A stretch of DNA of 22,429 bases from Candidatus Falkowbacteria bacterium RIFCSPLOWO2_12_FULL_45_13 (GCA_001778055.1 MFFY01000035.1:1-22429), one strand, 5' to 3'; positions 8,601 through 14,332 are shown, numbered from the stretch's first letter. The notes: generated from the sequence alone by a model not told the origin. Numbers and translations are program-made.

Positions 8601-8736
8601 CGGTTTGCGCCCGCAATTCTTCATCGCTCATGCTTTCAAACCTTTTTTCCAAAGCATTAATTTGCTCCACTATCGGCCGCAAAGTTTTCACCACCTTTTC
8701 GTTGGGATCGCCGAAAATTTTATCAATGATGGACAT
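5638..8736 (-). CDS. secA: Preprotein translocase ATPase SecA with in-frame loop insertions
   Basis: Motor ATPase that pushes preproteins through SecYEG. From the ATG at 8736 (MSIIDKIFGDPNEK, the family-like start) it has 1032 residues. An in-frame ATG at 8793 would add 19 unrelated residues. Motifs are Walker A MRTGEGKT (132-139), DEVD (286-289), NMAGRGVDI (564-572), GRAGRQGDPGSSQFY (644-658) and a C-terminal zinc motif CPCGSGKKFKKCHG (C1018, C1020, C1029, H1030). It is longer than a typical SecA (~840-950) because of low-complexity loops at ~56-78, ~200-242, ~577-612 and ~743-782. The DNA of these loops matches repeat families found between genes. All core motifs are intact, so the protein should work. 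GGAG just before this start is one of the few Shine-Dalgarno-like sites in the window. Confidence 0.97.
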   Translation of the reverse strand: MSIIDKIFGDPNEKVVKTLRPIVEQINALEKRFESMSDEELRAQTVEFRKRLGVEVPPLNLPLIKGENVSPITKEGAEESFGREEMEEKLKEILPEAFAAVREAAKRTLGQRHYDVQLLGGLVLHHGQIAEMRTGEGKTLVATLPAYLNALPKKGVHVITVNDYLAKRDAEWMGRVYDFLGLTVGCITHEQAFKYVSAQNDQIPNFKSQTNSYGQNSNDKNSEEGVPLLTKEGIKGGLNLVTRKQAYACDILYGTNNEFGFDYLRDNMVPDLASMVQRGLNFAIVDEVDSILIDEARTPLIISSPAEESTDKYFKFAELVERLEENADYNIDEKMRAATLTEAGIAKMEKLMGVENIYTSGGISEVHHIEQALKARVLFKRDRDYVVKDNEVIIVDEFTGRLMHGRRYSEGLHQAIEAKEKVEVQRESQTLATITFQNYFRMYKKLSGMTGTAVTEAEEFSKIYKLETVVIPTNKPMVRKDLNDLIYRSEMGKFKAVVDEVKRRHLTGQPVLVGTISIEKNELLGEMMEREGIAPQILNAKHHEKEAQIIAQAGKLGAVTIATNMAGRGVDIMLGGIPPSHVKAQMSPPKADPPLAENVKTNENANPEHETWCQEYEKVKELGGLHIIGTERHEARRIDNQLRGRAGRQGDPGSSQFYVSMEDDLMRIFGGDRMKSLMTTLRIPEDMPIENSLVSRSIESAQRKVEGNNFDIRKHLVEYDDVINKHRETIYRKRREILKLAENDQTPITNNQTNHKSQIPNPKQIQNANDQKNQNVKTEQKTLSGIILEMVLNEIEQAVIFHTAADRPADWNINEIYQITSTIFPVEPKVKDDLAGLLKDGDKLDKVRVRTSIIEYLENLAKANYDKISKPALEAGLDWRQVEKAVLIRSIDMLWMEHLEAMDHMRAGIGLRGYGQRDPLIEYKKEAYILYNELNNLIQKQVAYSIFKVADLGNFAVPTLKMRPQNYIAPAKTMDKNAGSFSAFKRADGGGKRNDKADMVREKVKDASGQKVGRNDPCPCGSGKKFKKCHGA
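6391..6510. repeat. Simple-repeat insertion inside secA (loop 4)
   Basis: On the plus strand this stretch reads as reiterated GGGATTTG units followed by TTGGTTATTGGTTATTGGGG. It encodes a Q/N/K-rich loop, roughly residues 743-782, where canonical SecA has a short turn in the helical scaffold. The 17-mer TTGGTTATTGGTTATTG (6481-6497) recurs exactly at 9804-9820 in the rseP-hpf gap. It stays in frame and has no stop codon. Confidence 0.7.
6947..6976. repeat. Perfect 30-bp palindrome inside secA
   Basis: The sequence is self-complementary over all 30 bases and contains CCGCCAAAGGCGG followed by its complement. It encodes part of the SPPKADPPLAEN loop in the second nucleotide-binding domain. No random codon constraint explains a perfect palindrome of this length, so it looks like an inserted palindromic element kept in frame. 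Confidence 0.8.
6997..7018. repeat. 9-bp-stem hairpin inside secA
   Basis: GCTTGGTGG (6997-7005) and CCACCAAGC (7010-7018) flank the loop TATT. This second palindrome lies 20 bp from the 30-bp one and encodes the LGGIPPSH segment of the same loop. Whether it is part of the same inserted element is not clear. Confidence 0.55.
8011..8139. repeat. Composite repeat insertion inside secA (loop 2)
   Basis: Two units are visible. At 8025-8060 a C-run and CTTAAT are followed by a 9-bp hairpin, CCCCTCCTT (8038-8046) / AAGGAGGGG (8050-8058), which encodes GVPLLTKEGIKGG. At about 8085-8139 there are GTTTGGGATTTG-type units that encode an N/Q/S-rich stretch. Together they fill the loop between LTVGCITHE and RKQAYACDILYGTNNEFGFDY, where typical SecA has only a short connection. 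Confidence 0.75.
8505..8571. repeat. Paired palindromic repeats inside secA (loop 1)
   Basis: Two related units lie side by side in opposite orientation. CCCCTCCTTAGTAATAGGGG (8509-8528) nearly matches the unit at 8038-8058. The other is an inverted copy with a 10-bp stem, TCTCCCCCTT (8535-8544) / AAGGGGGAGA (8548-8557), and flanking C/G-runs. They encode PPLNLPLIKGENVSPITKEG between RKRLGVE and the helix before LPEAFAAVREAAKRTLG. Confidence 0.75.
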
Positions 8737-8745
8737 AACTCCAAA

Positions 8746-8816
8746 CGAATCAACGAATTTTACAACAAATACTACAAATATGATTCGTTGCATTGGTTAT
8801 AAAATTCGTTGATTCG
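8746..8816 (-). repeat. 17-bp inverted repeat in secA leader
   Basis: Perfect arms CGAATCAACGAATTTTA (8746-8762) and its complement (8800-8816) are separated by 37 bp. The loop contains a further GATTCGTTG copy (8782-8790). In the secA mRNA the stem would end about ten bases before the ATG at 8736 and next to its GGAG motif, so it could limit ribosome access. Confidence 0.65.
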
Positions 8817-8825
8817 CTAATTTAT

Positions 8826-8847
8826 AAAAACACACGCCTTAGCGTGT
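8826..8847 (-). terminator. Terminator-like hairpin upstream of secA
   Basis: On the minus strand ACACGC (8842-8847), a 4-base loop and GCGTGT (8832-8837) are followed by GTTTTT (T-run 8826-8830). It could end transcripts running out of hpf. If secA starts at the promoter at 8871-8899, it would instead lie in the secA leader and act as an attenuator. The stem is short (6 bp). Confidence 0.45.
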
Positions 8848-8870
8848 TAAATCATAATAAAAACAGGTTT

Positions 8871-8899
8871 ATCATATAATTAATTGGCTAAAAAATCAA
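8871..8899 (-). promoter_or_regulatory. Predicted sigma70-type promoter for secA
   Basis: Minus-strand -35 TTGATT (8894-8899), 17-bp spacer, -10 TATGAT (8871-8876). The predicted leader to the secA ATG is about 130 nt and contains the terminator-like hairpin and the 17-bp inverted repeat. Confidence 0.5.
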
Positions 8900-9067
8900 A
8901 TGAATAAACCAATAAATCACGCAACAATTGAAATATTTTTAGACTATTTGATAAAATAATTGTCTAGAATAATATTTGACGAAAATTACAAAATTTGATA
9001 CGGTATAGATACGTTTATGTTTTAACAACCGCTCTTTTTAAAAGAGCCAAACCATCAACCAAATAAC
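8900..9067 (+). promoter_or_regulatory. AT-rich upstream region of small membrane ORF
   Basis: This non-coding stretch sits between the divergent secA promoter and the plus-strand ORF at 9068. Plausible plus-strand promoter elements are TTGATA-16-TAATAT (from about 8949) and TTGACG (from about 8977), but none is decisive. A palindrome, GCTCTTTT-T-AAAAGAGC (9031-9047), lies 21 bp before the ATG and could be an operator or leader hairpin. Confidence 0.3.
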
Positions 9068-9286
9068 ATGAAGACCATGGAAGTAATCGCTGGCTCGGTG
9101 ATAATTTTGTTGACAACACTGCTGGTCATACCGTTCCTGAACTGCCTTGACCAACTGCATAACCCGCCGTCAAACGACGCGGTAGTCGTAGATACTGTTA
9201 TCTTTCTCCTAACCATGGGGGGAATGATACTGGGAATGGGCCTTGGACTATGGCTCATCCGGAAACCTCGAGAAAATTACTTCTAA
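9068..9286 (+). CDS. Small two-helix membrane protein, unknown function
   Basis: 72 residues. Two strongly hydrophobic segments (about 6-24 and 41-64) flank a short polar stretch, CLDQLHNPPSND, and the tail is basic (WLIRKPRENYF). This predicts a helical hairpin in the membrane. No family is recognised. Support for a real gene is the hydrophobic pattern on the sense strand, a following intrinsic terminator on the same strand, and a clear gap between flanking genes. It runs opposite to every other gene in the first 14 kb. Codon choice (CTG, CTA, GTA, CGG, CGA) looks different from its AT-leaning neighbours, hinting at separate origin. There is no Shine-Dalgarno sequence before the ATG. Confidence 0.6.
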   Translation: MKTMEVIAGSVIILLTTLLVIPFLNCLDQLHNPPSNDAVVVDTVIFLLTMGGMILGMGLGLWLIRKPRENYF

Positions 9287-9306
9287 GCGGCGATAGCGCC
9301 GTCTAC

Positions 9307-9346
9307 GAGCCCAATCGGAAACCATGCCGAGAGGGGCTCTTTTTTT
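9307..9346 (+). terminator. Intrinsic terminator of the small membrane ORF
   Basis: GAGCCC (9307-9312) pairs with GGGCTC (9334-9339), and inner TCGG pairs with CCGA. A run of seven T (9340-9346) follows. It begins 20 bp after the ORF stop. The T-run overlaps the hpf stop codon on the other strand, so the two genes are packed tail to tail. Confidence 0.85.
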
Positions 9347-9689
9347 ATTCCATCGCGCCCAATTTCAGCTTCTTTTTCTTCCGGCCGATTTTCTTGTCTT
9401 TGTATTTCTTTATCATCAGATCCAAATGATCCTTGACTTTATCAATGGCTTTATACAGATCTTTTTCGGTCTTTTCCACACGCAACAAATCGCCACCGAT
9501 AGAAAGGTTGGCTTCGGCGCGATAAATTTCTCCTTTTAAATGGTGATTGGTGGTCTTCATCACTTCCACTCGCGCGCTAATAACTTTAAATTTACCCAAA
9601 TATTTATCCAGCATGTCCATTTTTTGCTGGACATAGTCTTTTAATTGAGACGTTAATTCCAGGTTAGTGGCTTTGATATTTAGTCGCAT
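9345..9689 (-). CDS. hpf: Ribosome hibernation-promoting factor (short HPF/RaiA type)
   Basis: Protein of 114 residues with the S30AE/sigma-54-modulation fold. It binds the decoding site of the 30S subunit to silence ribosomes under stress. Family-like features are the N-terminal MRLNIKATNLELTSQLKDYVQQKM strand-helix, the VEVMKTTNHHLKGEIYRAEANLSI strands, and the LYKAIDKVKDHLDLMIKKYKDK helix, then a very basic tail. It lacks the C-terminal dimerisation domain of long HPF, so it matches the short form. It lies downstream of rseP across a 273-bp repeat-rich gap. There is no Shine-Dalgarno sequence. Confidence 0.93.
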   Translation of the reverse strand: MRLNIKATNLELTSQLKDYVQQKMDMLDKYLGKFKVISARVEVMKTTNHHLKGEIYRAEANLSIGGDLLRVEKTEKDLYKAIDKVKDHLDLMIKKYKDKKIGRKKKKLKLGAME

Positions 9690-9835
9690 AGTAAAAATTT
9701 AAAATTTAAAAATCAAAATGAAAATAAAATATAACTTAATAACCAAGACACAATAACCAAACAAGCTAAAATTTCCAAATTACAAATTATCATTTCTTGC
9801 CACTTGGTTATTGGTTATTGATTTTTTTTGATTAT

Positions 9836-9886
9836 TGAGATGGTTACAAAACTATTTCGTAGCGAAATAGTTTTGTAACCATCTCA
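9836..9886. repeat. Perfect 24-bp stem with 3-base loop
   Basis: Arms at 9836-9859 and 9863-9886 are perfect reverse complements around TAG. The core is GGTTACAAAACTATTTCG and its complement. Neither strand has a T-run directly after it, so it is not a standard terminator. It lies in the rseP-hpf gap (9690-9962), whose remainder is AT-rich simple sequence including TTGGTTATTGGTTATTG (9804-9820). It resembles a dispersed palindromic repeat or the end product of a small mobile element. Confidence 0.85.
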
Positions 9887-9962
9887 TTGTCTCTTGGTGA
9901 TTGTATCTTAATTTTAAATTTTACACTGTCATTTTGCACTTTGAGATTTACATTTTACATTT

Positions 9963-11126
9963 TTAAAATATCCTCTCCCATATCCCCTTAAACATCCCGC
10001 TGAATTTAGCCACATCTCTAAAGGTCACGATCAACACTAAAATCATCAACAATGCAAAACCCAGATTATGGATCAAGCCTTCAACCTCCCTTTTGACCGG
10101 ACCTCTTTTTATTTTTTCAATAACTAAAAACAGCACCCGGCCGCCATCCAGCGCCGGAAAAGGAAAAAAATTGATGACCGCGAGGTTAATGGAAAGCAAA
10201 GCCGTGAATTGCATGAGATATACAAACCCCAGCCGCGCCACCTGGCCGGTTAGAGCGGCGATTCCGACCGGGCCGGCCAAATCAGCGGTCACGCCCTGGC
10301 CGAAAATCAAGCCTTTTAGCAGTTCGTAAAAGGCCGTGATAATCACCCAAGTTAAAATAAAGGTCGTTTTAACGCCCTGCCAAATCGCCAAATACCAGGG
10401 ATAGCTGACGATGCCGGTTTCGCTGATGGCCACGCCAATGCCGCCTTTGCCGGTTTCCGGCATCAGCGCCGGCGTAATCGGCTTATCAAGCGTCTCCCGG
10501 CCGCGCTCTATTTTATAATTCAATTCCAACCCGATTTTGGAGTTAACATACCCCTGCAATTCTTCAAAGCTGGAAAATTTATTATTATCTATGCTGACGA
10601 TCGTATCCCCAATTTTCAAGCCGGCCGACTGGGCCCGCGAACCGCCTAAAACTTCAACAATTTGAATCTTCCGGTCGCTAATCTGGGCACGCGCGTCCAG
10701 CCCGCCCTCAAGCGACTGCGGCAGGCCCATCATAAAGCCGGCGATAATCAAAACCATAGCCAGAATAATATTCATTACCACTCCGGCCGAAAGTATAATG
10801 GCTCTTTGCCAGACCGGACGGGCAGCGAAGCTGTCCGGCTCTTTTTCGCCTTCGCCGTTCTCACCTTTGATTTTAACAAAACCGCCCAAGGGCAGCCAAT
10901 TTAAAGAATAAACCGTGCCCGGACAATCGGTTATCTCCCGTCCGCCGAAAACATACCGCCAGTCGCCCTGATTGTTTTTATAAAATCCAAAAAGCCGTGG
11001 CGGAAAACCGAAACCGAACTCTTCGGCTTTAACGCCGAATTTTCTGGCCATCATGAAATGCCCGAGTTCATGTGCGAACACTAAGATAGACAGGACCAGG
11101 ATAAAAATAATTATGGTTAAAAGCAT
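9963..11126 (-). CDS. rseP: Site-2 intramembrane zinc protease RseP
   Basis: Membrane metalloprotease of 387 residues that cuts transmembrane substrates such as anti-sigma factors and signal-peptide remnants. The zinc motif HELGH is at residues 19-23 in the first membrane helix, and the third ligand motif is ALDGG (325-329, D327). One PDZ-like domain at about 150-215 holds QSAGLKIGDTIVSIDNN. A further membrane segment precedes the catalytic C-terminal half. Length and single PDZ domain fit the bacterial/chloroplast EGY-RseP type better than the two-PDZ E. coli form. It follows frr by 177 bp, a common pairing. No obvious anti-sigma substrate is encoded nearby. Confidence 0.95.
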   Translation of the reverse strand: MLLTIIIFILVLSILVFAHELGHFMMARKFGVKAEEFGFGFPPRLFGFYKNNQGDWRYVFGGREITDCPGTVYSLNWLPLGGFVKIKGENGEGEKEPDSFAARPVWQRAIILSAGVVMNIILAMVLIIAGFMMGLPQSLEGGLDARAQISDRKIQIVEVLGGSRAQSAGLKIGDTIVSIDNNKFSSFEELQGYVNSKIGLELNYKIERGRETLDKPITPALMPETGKGGIGVAISETGIVSYPWYLAIWQGVKTTFILTWVIITAFYELLKGLIFGQGVTADLAGPVGIAALTGQVARLGFVYLMQFTALLSINLAVINFFPFPALDGGRVLFLVIEKIKRGPVKREVEGLIHNLGFALLMILVLIVTFRDVAKFSGMFKGIWERIF

Positions 11127-11189
11127 AGAATATTATTAAACAACAAACAAATTAAAATTCAATTAAGATGATGTAAAATGACTAATGTC

Positions 11190-11292
11190 AAATGACAAAT
11201 CAAATCCAAATGTCAAATGTCAAAAAAATAATTTATCATTTAGCCATTTGATATTGATTGGTCATTGGTCATTGGACATTGGACATTGGAAT
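11190..11292. repeat. Heptamer and AATGTCA-type simple repeats
   Basis: The frr-rseP gap is filled with AAATGTCA/AAATGACA units (about 11180-11222). Five consecutive heptamers then follow at 11258-11292: TTGGTCA twice, TTGGACA twice, then TTGGAAT. The two halves are roughly complementary, so the intergenic RNA could fold back. Confidence 0.65.
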
Positions 11293-11303
11293 TTTGTCAT
11301 TAC

Positions 11304-11858
11304 CTAAATCGTCATTATCTCCTCTCCCTTTTTATCTTTGATCTTTTTTAATTCATCATTTTCCCTAGCGATTTCTTCGTCCAATTCTTTAAAAAAACGA
11401 AACTTATCATCTTCGCTTAGGCTCTTATTTTTAAAGGCCGCCTCAATCAGCGCTTTGATTTCGTCCCTGGTCTGCCTCAAGGAGATTCTGGAGTTTTCCA
11501 TTTTTTCGTTCAGCTTTTTAACCAGCTCATGGCGATTTTCCTCGGTTAGCTGCGGCACCGCCAGCCTGATTTTATCGCCCTCATTAACCGGATTGATGCC
11601 TAAATCCGCGGCTACAACCGCTCTTTCCACATCCTTAATAATGTTTTTATCCCAGGGCGTGATGACGATGCTGCGCGCTTCCGGCACGCTGATTGAAGCC
11701 AGGCTTATTAATGGAGTTTTAGCGCCGTAAACTTCAACTAAAATACCGTCAAGAATCGACGGATTAGCCCGTCCGGTCCGCAGGCTGGAGATGTCCTTTT
11801 TAAAAAAATCAACGGTTTTGGCTAAATCTTTTTGTTTGGCTTGAATATATTGGTTCAT
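11304..11858 (-). CDS. frr: Ribosome recycling factor
   Basis: Protein of 184 residues, the usual length, that splits post-termination ribosomes together with EF-G. It shows the RRF core: the SSLRTGRANPSILDGI helix-turn (24-39), VYGAKTPLISLASISVPEARSIVI and the C-terminal long helix region with LTEENRHELVKKLNEKMENSRISLRQTRDE. It starts 12 bp after the stop of the beta-propeller lipoprotein gene, so the two should be co-transcribed. It has no Shine-Dalgarno sequence. Confidence 0.97.
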   Translation of the reverse strand: MNQYIQAKQKDLAKTVDFFKKDISSLRTGRANPSILDGILVEVYGAKTPLISLASISVPEARSIVITPWDKNIIKDVERAVVAADLGINPVNEGDKIRLAVPQLTEENRHELVKKLNEKMENSRISLRQTRDEIKALIEAAFKNKSLSEDDKFRFFKELDEEIARENDELKKIKDKKGEEIMTI

Positions 11859-11870
11859 AATATTAAAAAA

Positions 11871-12950
11871 TTATTTATTTACCTGCCTGACGGCCATATA
11901 AATAATGCTTGGGTTTTTCGGATCAATCAACAATCTCCAGCCGGCTCGGCTAGTGGGCAATTGCCTGGTATTCCAGCTCTTGCCGCCGTCCAGCGAACGA
12001 TAAAAAGTCGTATTGGTGACGTAATAAATTTCCTTGGCCTCAAAAGGATTCACTATAACGGCGTTTATTTTGGCCGCCGTTTCCGGAGTAATCAATTCAA
12101 TTTTTGACCAAGTATCGCCCCCATCGGTTGAACTTAATAAACCATAGTTGACGGCCAAAAAGACGGTTGGTTTGTCCGCCTTAACCATGACTAAGTCGCG
12201 GAAACCGCTGCCGCCGTTAAAATTTTTCAAATTTTCTCTTAAACTTGTCCAGTTGGCGCCGGAATCAAGGGAACGAAAAATTTCATTGGCGGCGCCGACT
12301 AACATATTTTTGGAATTAGCCGGATTGATGACGATTTTATCAACTTGGCCGCCAAACCGATTTAGGGTTTTCCAGCTAAACCCCTGATCCGAACTTTTAA
12401 TAATTTCTCCGCGGGAAGTGCCGATAAAAATATTATTGCTATTGCTGTATTCAATTACTAACGAAGTGATGCTGACTTTTAAATCGTTATCAAAATAAAT
12501 CGTTGACCAAGTGCGGCTGCAATCAATTGATTTTAGGACCTTATTGGCAGTCGTAGCGTAAATAGAGCATTTATCAGCCGGGTCAACCGCGACATTAGCA
12601 ACGGTCACGCTATTGGAATATGGAGCCAATTGCCAGCCTTCTCCGCCGTCGTAACTGTAATATAGGCCATTTTCCCGGCTACCGGCGTAAACGGCTCTAT
12701 TATCCCCGGGATCTAAAGCCAAAGAAATAATATCAACCATGGCGATATTCCTTCTGGCGCCGGTCGTCAAAATTGAAGCTTTCTGCCCCCAAGTCGCGCC
12801 TTTATCTAAAGACTTATAGACGCCGCCATCAGCCGTTGTTCCCGTGCCCGTGCCGCCGATACCAGCTCCGGGATTAAAATTAATGGAACAGCCGGACAAA
12901 ATGATAGCTAAGAGCGCAGTTAAAAATAAAATCTTAAATTTTTTCGTCAT
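11871..12950 (-). CDS. Beta-propeller lipoprotein with seven Asp-box repeats
   Basis: Predicted exported lipoprotein of 359 residues. The signal peptide ends in the lipobox LSGC, with the lipidated Cys at residue 21. A G/T-rich linker (~27-43) follows. Seven repeats of the S-x-D-x-G-x-x-W Asp-box/BNR motif occur at about 47, 99, 141, 186, 227, 273 and 318 (for example YKSLDKGATW, YRSLDGGKSW). This predicts a seven-bladed propeller of the sortilin/YCF48-like fold. No glycosidase catalytic residues can be assigned, so enzymatic activity is not claimed. A role in assembling or binding an envelope partner is possible. It sits between holB and frr, an unusual place for a surface protein, with 31 bp and 12 bp spacings. 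Confidence 0.85.
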   Translation of the reverse strand: MTKKFKILFLTALLAIILSGCSINFNPGAGIGGTGTGTTADGGVYKSLDKGATWGQKASILTTGARRNIAMVDIISLALDPGDNRAVYAGSRENGLYYSYDGGEGWQLAPYSNSVTVANVAVDPADKCSIYATTANKVLKSIDCSRTWSTIYFDNDLKVSITSLVIEYSNSNNIFIGTSRGEIIKSSDQGFSWKTLNRFGGQVDKIVINPANSKNMLVGAANEIFRSLDSGANWTSLRENLKNFNGGSGFRDLVMVKADKPTVFLAVNYGLLSSTDGGDTWSKIELITPETAAKINAVIVNPFEAKEIYYVTNTTFYRSLDGGKSWNTRQLPTSRAGWRLLIDPKNPSIIYMAVRQVNK

Positions 12951-12981
12951 ATTATTAATTTTAATTTTTTAACTTTAAACT

Positions 12982-14022
12982 TTACAGACTGACCGCCGCC
13001 TTCTCCAGCGCCAATTTAGGGCTAACGTTAAAGCCGATATGCTCTTTGGCTTGCTTTAAAATATTAATTAAGCTCAACAGTGATTTCAAACCTGCCTGTC
13101 CGGCGGGCTGGTTTAATTTGTTTTTCATCGCCGCCAACTCTTTATCAAAGGCTTGATGCTGGACTAAATCGGCCAGGCCTAAATCTTCAAGCATTAAGTC
13201 TCTGGCTAAATTCTGCCAAATATCGATGATTTTCCCGGCCAAGTTGGCCGATTCTTGATTATGGACCCGCTCCCCCAAAATTTTTTCAATGGCTTTAAAG
13301 CGCTGATTTAAGTCCGGACTTAGAAAGTCGATGAAAGACTGAACCTTGGCCTTGTAATCTTCGCAATATTCATTGTCCTCTAAAAATTTTACAGCCAAAG
13401 CCGGCCGGCCGGCGGCCAGACGGGAAAAATTTTTTGCCTGGCTTCTTGAAGCGCCATGATTCTTTATCAAATCATCATAAATAGTGTCACTCTCAACCGG
13501 CTGAAACCTTAAAATTTGACTGCGGGAGATAATTGTCTTCGGCAAAACTTCAATATCAGCGACGGTTAAAATTATCACAACTTTAACCTTGGATTCTTCC
13601 AGGGTTTTTAAGAGGGCGTTGGCCGCGCCCTCGCTTAAGCTGTCGGCACCCCTGATGATGCCAATCTTATAAGAATTCAAAAACGAACTCAAGCCCAGAC
13701 TTCTGATAAAACCCCTGATTTGATCAACTGAAATATTTTTTTTATCCGTTTCTTTCTTGATTAAATATATATCGCTATGCGTGCCTTTAATCGCTTCTTG
13801 ACAGGCTTGGCAAGCGCCGCAAGACAAAGCCGGCTGATTGCTTGATTCGCAAACCAAGCTTCTGGCAAAGTAATGGGCGGCGGTATTTTTTCCAATATTG
13901 GCCGGGCCAGCGAAGATGTAGCTGCCGGAAACATTCTTATTAGACAAACTTTTAGCTAAAAACTCAAAAATATGCCTATTGCCAACCAGCGGCCAATTTA
14001 GTTTAACTTTCATTTTTTCCAT
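12982..14022 (-). CDS. holB: DNA polymerase III clamp-loader subunit delta'
   Basis: AAA+ clamp-loader subunit, 346 residues from the ATG at 14022 (MEKMKVKLNWPLVGNR). A longer in-frame reading from 14052 would overlap the promoter and adds MLILLGYNLF, which is unlikely. Features are a P-loop-like GPANIGKNT (39-47), where the usual Thr/Ser after Lys is Asn, four zinc-ligand Cys (58, 68, 71, 74), LSEGAANALLKTLEES, and PKTIISRSQILRF in place of the SRC motif. The degenerate P-loop suits delta', which often does not hydrolyse ATP, rather than DnaX. The promoter at 14029-14057 places the transcription start at the ATG, so the mRNA may be leaderless. Confidence 0.9.
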   Translation of the reverse strand: MEKMKVKLNWPLVGNRHIFEFLAKSLSNKNVSGSYIFAGPANIGKNTAAHYFARSLVCESSNQPALSCGACQACQEAIKGTHSDIYLIKKETDKKNISVDQIRGFIRSLGLSSFLNSYKIGIIRGADSLSEGAANALLKTLEESKVKVVIILTVADIEVLPKTIISRSQILRFQPVESDTIYDDLIKNHGASRSQAKNFSRLAAGRPALAVKFLEDNEYCEDYKAKVQSFIDFLSPDLNQRFKAIEKILGERVHNQESANLAGKIIDIWQNLARDLMLEDLGLADLVQHQAFDKELAAMKNKLNQPAGQAGLKSLLSLINILKQAKEHIGFNVSPKLALEKAAVSL

Positions 14023-14028
14023 AAATAA

Positions 14029-14057
14029 ATTATAACCTAATAAAATCAACAAGTCAA
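14029..14057 (-). promoter_or_regulatory. Strong promoter for holB, likely leaderless
   Basis: Minus-strand TTGACT (14052-14057), 17-bp spacer and a perfect TATAAT (14029-14034). Six bases (TTATTT) separate the -10 box from the ATG at 14022, so transcription should begin at or within a base or two of the start codon. Confidence 0.75.
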
Positions 14058-14060
14058 AAA

Positions 14061-14261
14061 CATCTCTGAGTAATCATTATTAATTAATTTTGGCTAAAGC
14101 TTATTAGCGACTATGATTTTTAGGGCAAATTAGCCGTAAAAAAGCATGTTTGAGTCCAGCTTAGCGGGACGAGTCGGCTATTTTAGGCTAATTTGCCCGT
14201 ACCGCGGGCAAAAATCATCTGGAGCGAAGAAGCTTTAGCCAAAATTAATTACCCAAAGATG
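14061..14261. repeat. MITE-like 201-bp imperfect inverted repeat
   Basis: Outer ends CATCTCTGAGTAAT (14061-14074) and the complement of ATTACCCAAAGATG (14248-14261) match at 12 of 14 positions. A perfect 22-bp pair follows at 14081-14102 and 14230-14251 (core TTTTGGCTAAAGCTT). Inside, ATGATTTTT and GGGCAAATTAGCC are again mirrored. The right arm has an extra hairpin, TTTGCCCG-TACCG-CGGGCAAA. No ORF and no clear target-site duplication are visible. It occupies nearly all of the 310-bp gap between the divergent holB and sugar transferase promoters. It looks like a non-autonomous mobile element or a structured RNA/DNA element. Confidence 0.7.
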
Positions 14262-14297
14262 TTCAAGAACCAGTAAAAATTTTAACCTGATAACCAA

Positions 14298-14326
14298 TTG
14301 CTTTTTTCCTGTCTTTATGTTATATT
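14298..14326 (+). promoter_or_regulatory. Promoter for sugar transferase, likely leaderless
   Basis: TTGCTT (14298-14303), 17-bp spacer, TATATT (14321-14326). Six bases separate the -10 box from the ATG at 14333, the same spacing as at holB on the other strand, so a start site at the A of the ATG is predicted. Confidence 0.6.
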
Positions 14327-14332
14327 AGCCAC

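Noticed and set aside
8737..8793. 19-residue N-terminal extension of SecA
   Set aside because: The extension is encoded by the leader inverted repeat and does not resemble SecA. The ATG at 8736 gives the canonical MSIIDKIFG start.
9055..9258. Minus-strand 67-residue ORF opposite the small membrane protein
   Set aside because: Composition is S/T/P-rich with no recognisable feature, and no terminator fits it. The plus-strand frame has the hydrophobic pattern and terminator.
9345..11310. Repeated intergenic units as a CRISPR array
   Set aside because: Units are adjacent short words without regular spacers of 25-40 bp, and no cas genes are present.
14146..14160. GTTTGAGTCCAGC resembling a tRNA T-arm
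   Set aside because: No cloverleaf could be assembled around it. It lies inside the inverted repeat at 14061-14261.
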